A stretch of DNA of 64,000 nt from Acidobacteriota bacterium (GTDB lineage Bacteria; Acidobacteriota; Terriglobia; Acidiferrales; UBA7541): assembly GCA_003225315.1 (NCBI GenBank), contig QHZD01000019.1, positions 262,311 to 326,310 on the forward strand. The letters run 5' to 3'. Each line of letters opens with the position of its first letter. Within the stretch, counting starts at the first letter, position 1. Shown here one piece after another: positions 63,303 to 64,000 of the stretch. The position numbers and the translations under genes were made by a program. Below the pieces are notes generated by a model that did not search any database, was not told the origin of the DNA, and saw only the letters and a program-made list of their open reading frames with translations.

Positions 63303-63869
63303 TCACTCGAATCTACTCGGCTTGATTCTTCCCTCTGGGTTTTCCCTGTCCCACTCCCATCGCTGGGGATTTTCGAGAATGTATCGGCTCGCGTCCGCGT
63401 ATTCTTTTCCATCCCTTAGCACCCGTTCAAAATAGTTTCGTTGCCAGATGTCATTGCTGCTGATTCCCAATTCTTTTTTTGCTCGGCGCGCAACCGCTGC
63501 CTTGAACGTCCGGACAACCGTCGGTATGGAGCCTTTCACCGGCTTTTGAAATTTTTCCGGAGTTCTCGCCTCCCGATCGAAGGGCACGATGTATCGTGCC
63601 CCTACGGTCAATCCAAGGATTCCGTGCATGTGATTCGGCATCACCACGAATTGGTCCGCCGATGCTCTTGGAAAATGTTCAGGAATCTCGATCCAACACG
63701 CTCGAACGATTTCTCCAAGTGGGCTCAAAATAATTCGTTCCTTGTCAATTTTGCCGAAAATACTCCTGCGTTCCGCGGCGCAAATCGTAATGAAATACGC
63801 CCCCGGTTCCGAATAGTCCGCTCCTCCCAATCGGATTGACCTACGATGAAGTTTCCGCTCTTCAGACAA
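63303..63869 (-). CDS. REP-associated tyrosine transposase (RAYT)
   Basis: 188 aa Y1/HUH single-strand transposase. GAYFITICAAERRSIFG near residue 24, the HUH metal pair in VVMPNHMHGILGL (about residue 76-88), and the tyrosine region in FKAAVARRAKKELG..NDIWQRNYFERVL with Y at about residue 148. RAYTs move or maintain REP palindromes; matching GTAG-type palindromes lie on both sides. Unusually, one palindrome lies inside the gene and encodes VGARYIVPF (about residues 91-99). Confidence 0.92.
   Translation of the reverse strand: MSEERKLHRRSIRLGGADYSEPGAYFITICAAERRSIFGKIDKERIILSPLGEIVRACWIEIPEHFPRASADQFVVMPNHMHGILGLTVGARYIVPFDREARTPEKFQKPVKGSIPTVVRTFKAAVARRAKKELGISSNDIWQRNYFERVLRDGKEYADASRYILENPQRWEWDRENPEGRIKPSRFE
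63581..63605 (-). repeat. REP palindrome 3, inside the RAYT gene
   Basis: Inverted copy (reads GTAGGGGCACGATACATCG on the minus strand). It is in frame with the RAYT gene and contributes residues GARYIVP. Confidence 0.85.
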
Positions 63870-63915
63870 GCCAATTCACGCGCACTCTACCCATACTTTG
63901 CGATTTTACTCTCCC

Positions 63916-63940
63916 CGTACGGGCACGACACAACTTGCCC
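63916..63940 (+). repeat. REP palindrome 4, degenerate
   Basis: GTACGGGCACGACACAACT then TGCCCC; GTAG head altered to GTAC and loop changed. Confidence 0.6.
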
Positions 63941-63974
63941 CGGCCGGCCGGTATCGTTCCATCCGTTTCTTCCC

Positions 63975-64000
63975 GTAGGGGCACGATACATCGTGCCCTT
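63975..64000 (+). repeat. REP palindrome 5
   Basis: Copy identical to REP 1 as far as the window end. Confidence 0.85.

Overview
The window looks like a chromosome segment from a member of the Acidobacteriota, probably a soil or metagenome-derived member of the class Terriglobia. The evidence is a large TonB-dependent receptor with an N-terminal carboxypeptidase-regulatory domain, ECF sigma/anti-sigma pairs, a SecG with a long Ala/Pro-rich tail, RAYT/REP elements and many small lineage-restricted hypotheticals. This assignment rests on gene content only; no rRNA is present. Four tRNA genes are visible: Leu-UAG, Lys-CUU, Gly-GCC and Leu-GAG.

Layout. 1-1.8 kb: a DUF2306-type membrane protein and a choline-monooxygenase-like Rieske oxygenase. 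1.8-7 kb: an accessory patch of small genes (degenerate receiver, two PilZ proteins, two KhpA-type KH proteins) in which three sequence blocks occur twice, in scrambled order. 7.2-11.2 kb: a frameshifted secreted beta-propeller gene, tRNA-Leu, DUF3891, DUF4282 and a DHH phosphoesterase. 11.2-21.5 kb: mobile DNA at tRNA-Lys. The 3' end of the tRNA is repeated (38 bp) at 16554. The interval between the copies holds an RHS protein cut off at the tRNA, a propeller gene coupled to it, an IS3-family element and an orphan RHS tip. Beyond the second copy lies a large serine recombinase whose last codons are tRNA-derived, followed by cargo including a frameshifted conserved gene, a small antitoxin-like protein and a DUF6883 protein. 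21.8-26.3 kb: an RND efflux adaptor and pump. 27.5-32.2 kb: ECF sigma factor, zinc-finger anti-sigma, an unknown protein and a TPR-CHAT protease-like lipoprotein, followed by the TonB receptor and a short alpha-glucan phosphorylase.

37.6-44 kb: a compact histidine operon on the minus strand, hisI-G-D-C-B-H-F-A, mostly with stop/start overlaps. Upstream of hisI I find a full set of translational-attenuation parts: a TTGACA-17-TACCTT promoter, a 26-codon leader peptide with seven His codons (four in a row), a GC-rich hairpin with a U tract, and then the hisI ribosome site. This is the most notable regulatory finding in the window.

44-55.5 kb: msrB, a secreted Gfo/Idh oxidoreductase, a YjjX-type NTPase, thymidine kinase, a GHMP kinase, a lipase-maturation-factor-like membrane protein, two VOC proteins and a B12-binding radical SAM enzyme. 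55.6-59.6 kb: the glycolytic cluster gap-pgk-tpiA-secG-tRNA-Leu. 59.6-64 kb: a secreted nucleoside hydrolase, a VapBC toxin-antitoxin pair, a secreted trypsin-like protease, and a RAYT transposase surrounded by, and containing, GTAG-type REP palindromes.
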